Source: Streptococcus cristatus AS 1.3089 (GTDB lineage Bacteria; Bacillota; Bacilli; Lactobacillales; Streptococcaceae). From it: a DNA stretch of 64,000 nucleotides. Below the pieces are notes generated by a model. That model saw only the letters and a list, made by a program, of their open reading frames with translations. It was not told the origin of the DNA and did not search any database. The stretch is from the NCBI RefSeq assembly GCF_000385925.1, contig NC_021175.1:1590213-1654212 (forward strand), in the 5' to 3' direction. Shown here in pieces: positions 1 through 7,417 of the stretch; within the stretch, counting starts at the first letter, position 1, and every line of letters begins with the position of its first letter. The translations under genes and the position numbers were made by a program.

Positions 1-15
1 ATGATAAAAGAATAA
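1..15 (+). CDS. 3' tail of the gene upstream of orf22 (orf23 position), partial
   Basis: Five codons, ending in TAA at 13..15, precede orf22. They are in the position of Tn916 orf23, a small DUF961-type protein of unknown function. Only the tail is visible, so the assignment rests on position. Confidence 0.4.
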   Translation: MIKE

Positions 16-30
16 AGAAAGAGAGGAAAA

Positions 31-417
31 ATGATGAGATTAGCAAATGGCATTGTATTAGATAAAGACACGACTTTTGGAGAATTGAAATTCTCTGCTC
101 TACGTCGTGAAGTGAGAATCCAAAATGAAGACGGGTCGGTTTCAGATGAAATCAAGGAACGTACCTATGACTTAAAATCCAAAGGACAAGGACGCATGAT
201 TCAAGTAAGTATTCCTGCCAGCGTGCCTTTGAAAGAGTTTGATTATAACGCACGGGTGGAACTTATCAATCCCATTGCGGACACCGTTGCTACTGCCACC
301 TATCAAGGAGCAGATGTTGACTGGTATATCAAGGCAGACGATATTGTGCTGACAAAGGATTCTAGTTCATTCAAAGCTCAACCACAAGCAAAGAAAGAAC
401 CGACACAAGACAAATAG
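31..417 (+). CDS. Tn916 Orf22-like conjugation protein (DUF961/YdcP type)
   Basis: A 128-residue protein with no signal peptide or membrane segment. It occupies the orf22 position, directly upstream of the coupling-protein gene with a 28-base gap. DUF961 proteins come as one or two copies at the start of Tn916/ICEBs1-type transfer operons, and their biochemical role is not settled. The first of two tandem ATG codons is used here; the purine-rich GAGAGGAAAA stretch just upstream is a reasonable ribosome binding site for either. The C-terminus is Lys/Gln-rich and likely disordered. Confidence 0.85.
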   Translation: MMRLANGIVLDKDTTFGELKFSALRREVRIQNEDGSVSDEIKERTYDLKSKGQGRMIQVSIPASVPLKEFDYNARVELINPIADTVATATYQGADVDWYIKADDIVLTKDSSSFKAQPQAKKEPTQDK

Positions 418-445
418 TCGCTAGGTAGAAAGGAGACTTTTTCGC

Positions 446-1831
446 ATGAAACAGCGTGGTAAAAGGATTCGCCCATCTGGTAAAGATTTAGTCTTTCATT
501 TTACGATAGCGTCACTCCTGCCTGTTTTCCTGCTGGTTGTCGGACTGTTTCATGTGAAGACAATCCAGCAGATCAACTGGCAGGATTTTAACCTATCACA
601 AGCAGATAAGATTGACATTCCCTATTTAATTATCAGTTTCAGTGTCGCAATTCTTATCTGCTTGCTGGTAGCGTTTGTATTCAAACGGGTTCGCTATGAT
701 ACGGTTAAACAACTTTACCACCGTCAAAAACTGGCAAAGATGATACTTGAAAACAAGTGGTATGAATCTGAACAGGTCAAAACAGAGGGTTTCTTTAAAG
801 ATAGTGCTGGTCGTACAAAGGAAAAGATAACCTACTTCCCTAAAATGTATTATCGACTTAAAAATGGCTTGATACAGATACGGGTGGAAATCACGCTGGG
901 AAAATATCAAGACCAACTCTTACACTTGGAAAAGAAATTAGAGAGTGGCTTGTACTGTGAGCTGACGGATAAAGAGTTAAAGGATTCCTATGTGGAATAT
1001 ACTTTGCTCTATGACACCATAGCCAGTCGTATTTCTATTGATGAAGTAGAAGCTAAAGATGGTAAACTTCGCTTAATGAAAAACGTATGGTGGGAATATG
1101 ATAAGCTCCCTCATATGTTGATTGCTGGTGGTACAGGTGGCGGTAAAACTTACTTTATACTGACACTGATTGAAGCCTTGCTTCATACAGATTCAAAACT
1201 GTATATTCTTGACCCGAAAAATGCTGACCTTGCGGACTTAGGTTCTGTGATGGCAAATGTCTACTATAGAAAAGAAGACTTGCTTTCTTGCATTGAAACA
1301 TTCTATGAAGAAATGATGAAACGTAGTGAGGAAATGAAGCAGATGAAGAACTATAAGACTGGCAAAAATTATGCTTACTTAGGTCTCCCGGCACACTTCT
1401 TAATCTTTGATGAATACGTCGCTTTCATGGAAATGCTGGGAACAAAAGAAAACACCGCAGTTATGAATAAGCTGAAACAGATTGTCATGTTAGGTCGTCA
1501 AGCTGGCTTCTTTCTAATACTGGCTTGTCAACGTCCAGACGCAAAATATTTAGGCGACGGAATCCGTGATCAGTTTAATTTCAGAGTGGCTTTAGGTCGT
1601 ATGTCTGAAATGGGCTATGGCATGATGTTTGGCAGTGACGTACAAAAGGATTTCTTCTTAAAGCGAATCAAAGGTCGTGGCTATGTTGATGTAGGAACAA
1701 GTGTCATATCAGAGTTTTATACTCCCCTTGTACCAAAAGGATATGATTTCTTGGAGGAAATTAAAAAGTTATCCAACAGCAGACAGTCCACGCAGGCGAC
1801 GTGCGAAGCGGAAGTCGCAGGTGTGGACTGA
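446..1831 (+). CDS. FtsK/SpoIIIE-type DNA coupling protein (Orf21, TcpA type)
   Basis: A 461-aa ATPase that should link the relaxase-DNA complex to the conjugative pore at the membrane. Two hydrophobic segments lie near residues 22-40 and 58-78. Walker A (GGTGGGKT) is near residue 228 and a Walker B-like LIFDEY near residue 317, followed by an FtsK-like core. Length and motifs are normal for Tn916 Orf21, and no disruption is seen. AGAAAGGAGAC a few bases upstream is a good Shine-Dalgarno. It ends just before the oriT hairpin, so transfer origin and coupling gene are adjacent as in the family. Confidence 0.95.
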   Translation: MKQRGKRIRPSGKDLVFHFTIASLLPVFLLVVGLFHVKTIQQINWQDFNLSQADKIDIPYLIISFSVAILICLLVAFVFKRVRYDTVKQLYHRQKLAKMILENKWYESEQVKTEGFFKDSAGRTKEKITYFPKMYYRLKNGLIQIRVEITLGKYQDQLLHLEKKLESGLYCELTDKELKDSYVEYTLLYDTIASRISIDEVEAKDGKLRLMKNVWWEYDKLPHMLIAGGTGGGKTYFILTLIEALLHTDSKLYILDPKNADLADLGSVMANVYYRKEDLLSCIETFYEEMMKRSEEMKQMKNYKTGKNYAYLGLPAHFLIFDEYVAFMEMLGTKENTAVMNKLKQIVMLGRQAGFFLILACQRPDAKYLGDGIRDQFNFRVALGRMSEMGYGMMFGSDVQKDFFLKRIKGRGYVDVGTSVISEFYTPLVPKGYDFLEEIKKLSNSRQSTQATCEAEVAGVD

Positions 1832-1834
1832 TCT

Positions 1835-1892
1835 TGCTGGCTGGTGTGGCAATAGCCACGCCAGCACTTAACCCCCGTATCTAACAGGGGGG
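1835..1892 (+). other. oriT of the Tn916-like element
   Basis: The intergenic space between coupling protein and relaxase holds a GC-rich hairpin (arms around TGCTGGC and GCCAGCA, 1835..1866). It is followed by CCCCCGTATCTAACAGGGGG (1872..1891), which resembles the nic region of Tn916 and ICEBs1 transfer origins. Position and sequence both fit. The exact nick is inferred from the family to lie in this C/G-rich palindrome. Confidence 0.85.
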
Positions 1893-1962
1893 TACAAATC
1901 GACAGGAAACAGTCAAAAAACATTAGAAAATCCTTTGGTTACAAGGGATTTACAAAATTTCA

Positions 1963-2004
1963 GCGTATGTCAAATGGGCTTTAAAAGTTGACATACGCCT
2001 TTTT
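1963..2004 (+). terminator. Rho-independent terminator-like hairpin upstream of orf20
   Basis: Perfect 10-bp arms GCGTATGTCA (1963..1972) and TGACATACGC (1989..1998) are followed by CTTTTT. The hairpin lies between oriT and the relaxase gene and may limit read-through from orf21 into orf20. Confidence 0.6.
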
Positions 2005-2006
2005 GA

Positions 2007-3425
2007 TTGGAGGGATTTTTACTGAATGAACAAACTTGGTTACAGCATTTAAAAGAAAAACGCTTGGCTTATGGACTATCTCAAAACCGTTTAGCTGTTG
2101 CGACTGGTATTACAAGGCAGTATCTAAGCGATATTGAAACAGGAAAAGTCAAGCCATCAGAGGATTTACAGCAGTCCCTTTGGGAAGCTCTGGAACGCTT
2201 CAATCCCGACGCTCCCCTTGAAATGCTGTTTGATTATGTAAGAATTCGCTTTCCGACAACAGACGTACAGCAGGTGGTCGAAAACATCTTACAACTGAAA
2301 CTGTCCTATTTTCTTCATGAGGACTATGGTTTCTATTCTTATTCAGAGCATTATGCTTTAGGCGACATATTCGTCCTTTGCTCCCATGAACTGGACAAAG
2401 GAGTTCTGGTGGAATTGAAAGGTCGTGGGTGCAGACAATTTGAAAGCTATCTTCTGGCACAACAAAGAAGCTGGTATGAGTTCTTTATGGACGTTTTGGT
2501 GGCTGGCGGTGTGATGAAACGCCTTGACCTTGCCATTAACGATAAGACAGGGATTTTAAATATCCCTGTACTCACTGAAAAGTGCCAACAGGAAGAATGT
2601 ATCTCCGTCTTCCGCAGTTTTAAAAGCTATCGCAGTGGCGAACTGGTACGCAAAGAGGAAAAGGAATGTATGGGAAACACCCTCTATATCGGTTCATTAC
2701 AAAGTGAAGTTTATTTCTGTATCTATGAAAAGGACTACGAGCAGTACAAGAAAAATGATATTCCCATTGAAGACGCAGAAGTAAAAAACCGTTTTGAGAT
2801 TCGATTGAAAAATGAGCGTGCCTATTATGCAGTCCGTGATTTACTCGTCTATGACAATCCAGAGCATACCGCCTTTAAAATTATCAATCGGTATATCCGT
2901 TTTGTAGATAAAGACGATTCCAAACCTCGTTCTGATTGGAAACTGAATGAAGAATGGGCTTGGTTTATTGGGAACAATCGTGAACGATTAAAACTAACCA
3001 CAAAACCAGAGCCTTACTCCTTCCAAAGGACGCTGAACTGGCTATCTCATCAAGTTGCCCCGACCTTAAAGGTTGCGATTAAACTTGATGAAATCAACCA
3101 GACGCAGGTTGTAAAAGACATTCTCGACCATGCGAAACTGACAGACCGACACAAGCAGATTTTGAAGCAACAGTCAGTAAAAGAACAGGACGTGATAACA
3201 ACAAAAAAAGGATATCTGTCAACCATACCAGTTGACAGATATCCAAAAAAAGATATAATGGGAGATAAGACGGTTCGTGTTCGTGCTGACTTGCACCATA
3301 TCATAAAAATCGAAACAGCAAAGAATGGCGGAAACGTAAAAGAAGTTATGGAAATAAGACTTAGAAGCAAACTTAAGAGTGTGTTGATAGTGCATTATCT
3401 TAAAATTTTGTATAATAGGAATTGA
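2007..3425 (+). CDS. Relaxase/replication initiation factor (Orf20, MobT type) with an altered C-terminus
   Basis: HTH (about residues 15-70) plus a Rep_trans-family relaxase core, the MobT-like enzyme that nicks oriT. The open frame begins at TTG 2007, but AGGAGGGA-like SD bases at 2009..2015 overlap it, so initiation may be a few codons later at CTG 2022. The frame runs through the junction with the erm(B) segment. From about residue 415 (IMGDKT...) the protein continues into a foreign small-ORF sequence found beside erm(B) on Gram-positive plasmids, then into a Lys/Arg-rich tail. The catalytic core precedes this tail and looks complete, so activity is plausible but untested. Confidence 0.88.
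   Translation: MEGFLLNEQTWLQHLKEKRLAYGLSQNRLAVATGITRQYLSDIETGKVKPSEDLQQSLWEALERFNPDAPLEMLFDYVRIRFPTTDVQQVVENILQLKLSYFLHEDYGFYSYSEHYALGDIFVLCSHELDKGVLVELKGRGCRQFESYLLAQQRSWYEFFMDVLVAGGVMKRLDLAINDKTGILNIPVLTEKCQQEECISVFRSFKSYRSGELVRKEEKECMGNTLYIGSLQSEVYFCIYEKDYEQYKKNDIPIEDAEVKNRFEIRLKNERAYYAVRDLLVYDNPEHTAFKIINRYIRFVDKDDSKPRSDWKLNEEWAWFIGNNRERLKLTTKPEPYSFQRTLNWLSHQVAPTLKVAIKLDEINQTQVVKDILDHAKLTDRHKQILKQQSVKEQDVITTKKGYLSTIPVDRYPKKDIMGDKTVRVRADLHHIIKIETAKNGGNVKEVMEIRLRSKLKSVLIVHYLKILYNRN
3210..3244 (+). repeat. Perfect 14-bp inverted repeat at the erm(B) insertion junction
   Basis: GGATATCTGTCAAC and its exact complement are separated by 7 bases, flanked by A-runs. Bases 3218..3244 recur as a perfect reverse complement at 4612..4638, downstream of erm(B). 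Confidence 0.9.
3384..3416 (+). promoter_or_regulatory. erm(B) promoter
   Basis: TTGATA (3384..3389) and TATAAT (3411..3416) lie just upstream of the leader peptide and match the known erm(B) promoter region. The spacer is long (21 bases), so the true -35 may be a weaker overlapping hexamer. Confidence 0.6.
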
Positions 3426-3473
3426 AGTTAAATTAGATGCTAAAAATTTGTAATTAAGAAGGAGGGATTCGTC

Positions 3474-3557
3474 ATGTTGGTATTCCAAATGCGTAATGTA
3501 GATAAAACATCTACTGTTTTGAAACAGACTAAAAACAGTGATTACGCAGATAAATAA
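3474..3557 (+). CDS. ermBL: erm(B) leader peptide (ErmBL)
   Basis: A 27-codon ORF starting MLVFQMRNVDK, preceded by AAGGAGG. This is the known ErmBL peptide whose translation stalls at Asp10 in the presence of macrolides and exposes the erm(B) start. The intact leader implies inducible rather than constitutive expression. It is followed by about 120 bases of attenuator sequence before erm(B). Confidence 0.93.
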   Translation: MLVFQMRNVDKTSTVLKQTKNSDYADK

Positions 3558-3681
3558 ATACGTTAGATTAATTCCTACCAGTGACTAATCTTATGACTTT
3601 TTAAACAGATAACTAAAATTACAAACAAATCGTTTAACTTCTGTATTTGTTTATAGATGTAATCACTTCAGGAGAGATTAC

Positions 3682-4419
3682 ATGAACAAAAATATAAAAT
3701 ATTCTCAAAACTTTTTAACGAGTGAAAAAGTACTCAACCAAATAATAAAACAATTGAATTTAAAAGAAACCGATACCGTTTACGAAATTGGAACAGGTAA
3801 AGGGCATTTAACGACGAAACTGGCTAAAATAAGTAAACAGGTAACGTCTATTGAATTAGACAGTCATCTATTCAACTTATCGTCAGAAAAATTAAAACTG
3901 AATACTCGTGTCACTTTAATTCACCAAGATATTCTACAGTTTCAATTCCCTAACAAACAGAGGTATAAAATTGTTGGGAATATTCCTTACCATTTAAGCA
4001 CACAAATTATTAAAAAAGTGGTTTTTGAAAGCCGTGCGTCTGACATCTATCTGATTGTTGAAGAAGGATTCTACAAGCGTACCTTGGATATTCACCGAAC
4101 ACTAGGGTTGCTCTTGCACACTCAAGTCTCGATTCAGCAATTGCTTAAGCTGCCAGCGGAATGCTTTCATCCTAAACCAAAAGTAAACAGTGTCTTAATA
4201 AAACTTACCCGCCATACCACAGATGTTCCAGATAAATATTGGAAGCTATATACGTACTTTGTTTCAAAATGGGTCAATCGAGAATATCGTCAACTGTTTA
4301 CTAAAAATCAGTTTCATCAAGCAATGAAACACGCCAAAGTAAACAATTTAAGTACCATTACTTATGAGCAAGTATTGTCTATTTTTAATAGTTATCTATT
4401 ATTTAACGGGAGGAAATAA
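3682..4419 (+). CDS. ermB: 23S rRNA (adenine-N6)-dimethyltransferase Erm(B)
   Basis: Full-length 245-aa Erm(B). It dimethylates A2058 of 23S rRNA, giving resistance to macrolides, lincosamides and streptogramin B. The SAM-binding motif [10 protein letters not shown] is near residue 36 and the catalytic NIPYHLS motif near residue 101. The start follows GGAGAGATTAC. It is intact, with the complete leader upstream, so a functional inducible gene is expected. It lies in the foreign segment inserted after orf20. Confidence 0.99.
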   Translation: MNKNIKYSQNFLTSEKVLNQIIKQLNLKETDTVYEIGTGKGHLTTKLAKISKQVTSIELDSHLFNLSSEKLKLNTRVTLIHQDILQFQFPNKQRYKIVGNIPYHLSTQIIKKVVFESRASDIYLIVEEGFYKRTLDIHRTLGLLLHTQVSIQQLLKLPAECFHPKPKVNSVLIKLTRHTTDVPDKYWKLYTYFVSKWVNREYRQLFTKNQFHQAMKHAKVNNLSTITYEQVLSIFNSYLLFNGRK

Positions 4420-4423
4420 TTCT

Positions 4424-4555
4424 ATGAGTCGCTTTTTTAAATTTGGAAAGTTACACGTTACTAAAGGGAATGGAGATAAATTATTAGATATACTACTGAC
4501 AGCTTCCAAGAAGCTAAAGAGGTCCCTAGCGCCTACGGGGAATTTGTATCGATAA
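4424..4555 (+). CDS. Small 43-aa ORF that regularly follows erm(B), unknown function
   Basis: Starts at ATG 4424 with GGGAGG just upstream, four bases after the erm(B) stop, so it would be co-translated. The product is basic and begins MSRFFKFGKLHVTKGN. I know it only as a conserved hypothetical downstream of erm(B). Its 3' half overlaps a large nested hairpin (4521..4587). No function can be assigned. Confidence 0.6.
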   Translation: MSRFFKFGKLHVTKGNGDKLLDILLTASKKLKRSLAPTGNLYR

Positions 4556-4587
4556 GGGGTACAAATTCCCACTAAGCGCTCGGGACC
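4521..4587 (+). terminator. Nested hairpin at the end of the erm(B) transcript
   Basis: Outer arms GGTCCCTAGCGC / GCGCTcGGGACC enclose inner arms GGGAATTTGTA / TACAAATTCCC. No U-run follows directly, so it may protect or attenuate the transcript rather than end it. A classical terminator follows at 4640. Confidence 0.6.
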
Positions 4588-4611
4588 CCTTGTAGGAAAA
4601 TGTCCTAAGTG

Positions 4612-4638
4612 GGATATCTGTCAACTGGTATGGTTGAC
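4612..4638 (-). repeat. 27-bp inverted copy of the junction repeat
   Basis: Exact reverse complement of 3218..3244. Together the two copies bracket erm(B) and its leader in a 1.4-kb interval. Confidence 0.9.
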
Positions 4639-4639
4639 T

Positions 4640-4677
4640 AAAAATACTTCCTACGAAAATGTAGGGGGTATTTTTTT
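4640..4677. terminator. Bidirectional terminator between erm(B) and the ISL3 transposase
   Basis: AAAAATAC..CCTAC pairs with GTAGG..GTATTTTT. It can end both the plus-strand erm(B) transcript and the minus-strand transposase transcript. Confidence 0.75.
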
Positions 4678-5921
4678 ACGAAAAAATACAATCGATTCTT
4701 AAAAAGAAAAATTTTTGATTGGCAAAACCATAACAAGTTCGTTTTAGGGTTTTGATTTTGCGATTGATGCCTTCTAAAGGACCATTAGAGTATTCAAATT
4801 TAGCGCTATTTAAGACATATTTTCTGTTTTGACGAAGGGTTTGAATAGCAGTATCCATTTCTGTATTGGTTTTTTGGTAGTCTAAGATGGTTGACTCTAG
4901 TAATTCACTATTGCGCTCGTTTAGGGCTTTCGTGATATCTTGGTAAGTTTGGTATACTTCAGCGAACTTGGAAAATTTACTAGTAATGAGATCAACAGCA
5001 TTTTGGCGAGTCATATATTGTTTAACGCCGCGAAGAAAAACTACTTCTTCAGGGTGAAGATCTTCAGCTTTTTTATGGAATAGCTTCCAATGTGACTTCA
5101 TAATTTTATATTCTTGGCTCTGTTTATCAAGTTGCTTTAGGATAGAGATACGACAATTGTCCAAAGCGCGACCAGCTAATTGTACAAGGTGGAAGCGATC
5201 AATAATGATATTGGCATTAGGGAAAAGGCGATAGATAAAACTTTGATATTGAGCATTTAAATCAATTACAACTGATTGAACGCATTCGCGTTCGGCTTTT
5301 GAATAACGACTTTCAAAATAATCAACAATGGTAGGTGATAGACGATCCTGTAACTTTGTGACAATTTGGTGGGTTTCAGCGTCACAACAGATAAAGGACA
5401 TCACAGACTTAATTGAACGAAACTCGTCAAAACATAGATGCTTAGGCAACTTAGCCACACGATAGTGTGGTTCCATGCGCTCTAAGATTGTTCGACGAAC
5501 ACTGCTAGGAGAGCAGTGACACATTTCAGCAATAAGCTGACCAGATAAGCCTTTACGAGCTAAAAGCATGATTTGATTTTTGAGATCACTGGATAAGGTT
5601 TGATTTTCTTTGGTTAAATTAGTAATAGCACCAAAAGTAGTATGGCATGATTTACATTTATAGCGTTGTTTACGAAGCTCTAGTTCATATCTTCTCCCAT
5701 TTAAACTTGCCAGTCGTACATGAGTTTTGCGAAAGCCATCCTTATTAACTGTGGGAAAGCCACAGTTACGACAACGATTAATCGGATAAGAAAGAGTAGC
5801 TGTTATTAGCGTTATATACTCTTTAACAGAATCGTTGTTGTGTTCAGCTTCTTCAACAGAAATAATTTAATATTTTATCTTTAATTCCAAGAATATTTAG
5901 GATAGAATCATTATGGGACAT
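4676..5921 (-). pseudogene. ISL3-family transposase, frameshifted near its N-terminus
   Basis: An ATG at 5921 with AGAAGG upstream opens a frame (MSHNDSILNILGIKDKIL...) that hits a stop after 22 codons. The rest resumes in another frame from about 5865. It contains the zinc-finger pattern CRNC...CKSC (ISL3 zinc finger), an HTH, and the DDE domain including CFDEFR, IDRFHLVQ and EGINRKIK. A one-base loss near 5866 explains the break. Only 297 residues remain open from an internal ATG (5569..4676). Transposition from this copy is unlikely without frameshifting. Confidence 0.88.
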
Positions 5922-5968
5922 TTGTTTAACCTTCTTTCATGATTTTTGTGGTGAATTGATTGTATAAC

Positions 5969-5995
5969 GAGGGGACAGCAAATGTCCTCTTTTTT
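5969..5995 (+). terminator. Terminator near the right junction of the erm(B) segment
   Basis: GAGGGGACA and TGTCCTC form a stem followed by TTTTTT. A second hairpin (TCTGGCATGG / CCATACCAGA) lies at about 6008..6036 before orf19. The insertion boundary is somewhere in this interval. Confidence 0.65.
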
Positions 5996-6100
5996 GTATA
6001 AAAAAATCTGGCATGGAATCTCTATCCATACCAGAAAGTGTATACCCCAAAAAAATAACTCAAATACAAATTCATTGAATATAGAGAGGAGAACATTTTT

Positions 6101-6322
6101 ATGAATTTTGGACAAAACCTTTATAACTGGTTTCTATCAAACGCTCAATCACTGGTGCTTTTAGCAATCGTTGTGATTGGCTTGTATCTTGGCTTCAAGC
6201 GTGAGTTTAGCAAACTGATTGGCTTTTTAATTATTGCGATTATTGCGGTTGGCTTAGTCTTCAACGCTGCTGGAGTAAAAGACATTTTACTAGAGCTATT
6301 CAATCGCATTATTGGTGCTTAA
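6101..6322 (+). CDS. Tn916 Orf19, small membrane protein
   Basis: A 73-residue protein with two hydrophobic helices (about residues 16-33 and 38-60) and a short amphipathic C-terminus. GAGAGGAGA precedes the ATG. In Tn916 it lies between the relaxase and ArdA genes and is presumed to be part of the membrane transfer apparatus. No enzyme motif is present. Confidence 0.88.
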   Translation: MNFGQNLYNWFLSNAQSLVLLAIVVIGLYLGFKREFSKLIGFLIIAIIAVGLVFNAAGVKDILLELFNRIIGA

Positions 6323-6438
6323 ATAAAACCGTTCTTTTGTGGAATATAAGTGGTTTTCTTATGTTCCGCAAAGGAATGGTACACCAAACGAAGTGCGGTA
6401 GGGATTTTTGAATCTCTACAAAGAAAGGACGTGAATAT

Positions 6439-6936
6439 ATGGACGATATGCAAGTCTATATTGCGAATTTAGGCAAATACAATGAGGGCGAATTGGTCGG
6501 TGCGTGGTTTACCTTTCCCATTGACTTTGAGGAAGTCAAAGAGAAAATCGGCTTGAATGATGAATATGAGGAATACGCCATTCATGACTACGAGTTACCC
6601 TTTACGGTTGACGAATACACTTCCATTGGCGAACTCAATCGACTATGGGAAATGGTATCGGAATTACCCGAAGAATTACAATCGGAGCTATCTGCTCTGC
6701 TCACTCATTTTTCAAGCATTGAAGAACTAAGCGAACATCAAGAGGATATTATCATTCATTCCGATTGTGATGATATGTATGACGTGGCACGCTACTACAT
6801 TGAAGAAACGGGTGCTTTAGGCGAAGTACCAGCTAGTCTTCAAAACTATATTGATTATCAAGCCTATGGTCGGGATTTAGACCTTTCAGGAACGTTTATC
6901 TCAACCAATCATGGGATTTTTGAAATCGTCTATTAA
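6439..6936 (+). CDS. ardA: Antirestriction protein ArdA (Orf18)
   Basis: A 165-residue, highly acidic protein (many Asp/Glu, few Lys/Arg) typical of ArdA DNA mimics, which block type I restriction enzymes when the transposon enters a new host. The N-terminal YIANLGKYNEGEL pattern is characteristic. AAGAAAGGACG upstream is a good SD. The gene ends inside the first possible start region of orf17. Length and composition are normal, so it should be functional. Confidence 0.96.
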   Translation: MDDMQVYIANLGKYNEGELVGAWFTFPIDFEEVKEKIGLNDEYEEYAIHDYELPFTVDEYTSIGELNRLWEMVSELPEELQSELSALLTHFSSIEELSEHQEDIIIHSDCDDMYDVARYYIEETGALGEVPASLQNYIDYQAYGRDLDLSGTFISTNHGIFEIVY

Positions 6937-7024
6937 ATCTGTCGGTACATTACTACTGGCAGATTTTCTATTTTACGGGGTGGCTCAATCAGCTACCCCT
7001 ATTTTTTATGAAAGGATTGATTAC

Positions 7025-7417
7025 ATGAAGAAAATACGAAGCTATACCAGTATCTGGTCTGTGGAAAAGGTACTGTATTCTATCAATGATTTTAGACTTC
7101 CGTTTCCCATAACCTTTACGCAAATGACATGGTTTGTCGTGTCACTCTTTGCAGTGATGATACTTGGCAACTTGCCCCCTCTTTCCATGATAGAGGGAGC
7201 ATTTCTCAAATACTTTGGGATTCCTGTGGCTTTCACATGGTTTATGTCTACAAAAACTTTTGATGGTAAAAAGCCTTATGGATTTTTGAAGTCTGTCATT
7301 GCTTATGCACTGCGACCAAAGCTGACCTATGCAGGAAAAAAAGTAACGCTTGGCAGAAACCAGCCACAAGAAGCCATTACAGCAGTTAGGAGTGAATTTT
7401 ATGGCATATCCAATTAA
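7025..7417 (+). CDS. TcpE-family conjugation protein (Orf17)
   Basis: A predicted membrane component of the Tn916 transfer channel (TcpE/ConE-neighbour family). I place the start at ATG 7025 (MKKIRSYTSIW), which has GAAAGGATTGATTAC upstream and matches the usual family N-terminus. An in-frame ATG at 6911, inside ardA, would give 168 aa and is used in some annotations. Two hydrophobic helices are visible around the TWFVVSLFAVMIL and FLKYFGIPVAF regions. The 3' end overlaps the start of orf16 by 17 bases, which suggests translational coupling. Confidence 0.88.
   Translation: MKKIRSYTSIWSVEKVLYSINDFRLPFPITFTQMTWFVVSLFAVMILGNLPPLSMIEGAFLKYFGIPVAFTWFMSTKTFDGKKPYGFLKSVIAYALRPKLTYAGKKVTLGRNQPQEAITAVRSEFYGISN

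Noticed and set aside
4364-4423. N-terminal extension of the small ORF after erm(B)
   Set aside because: The upstream in-frame ATG lies inside erm(B); ATG 4424 has its own SD and fits better.
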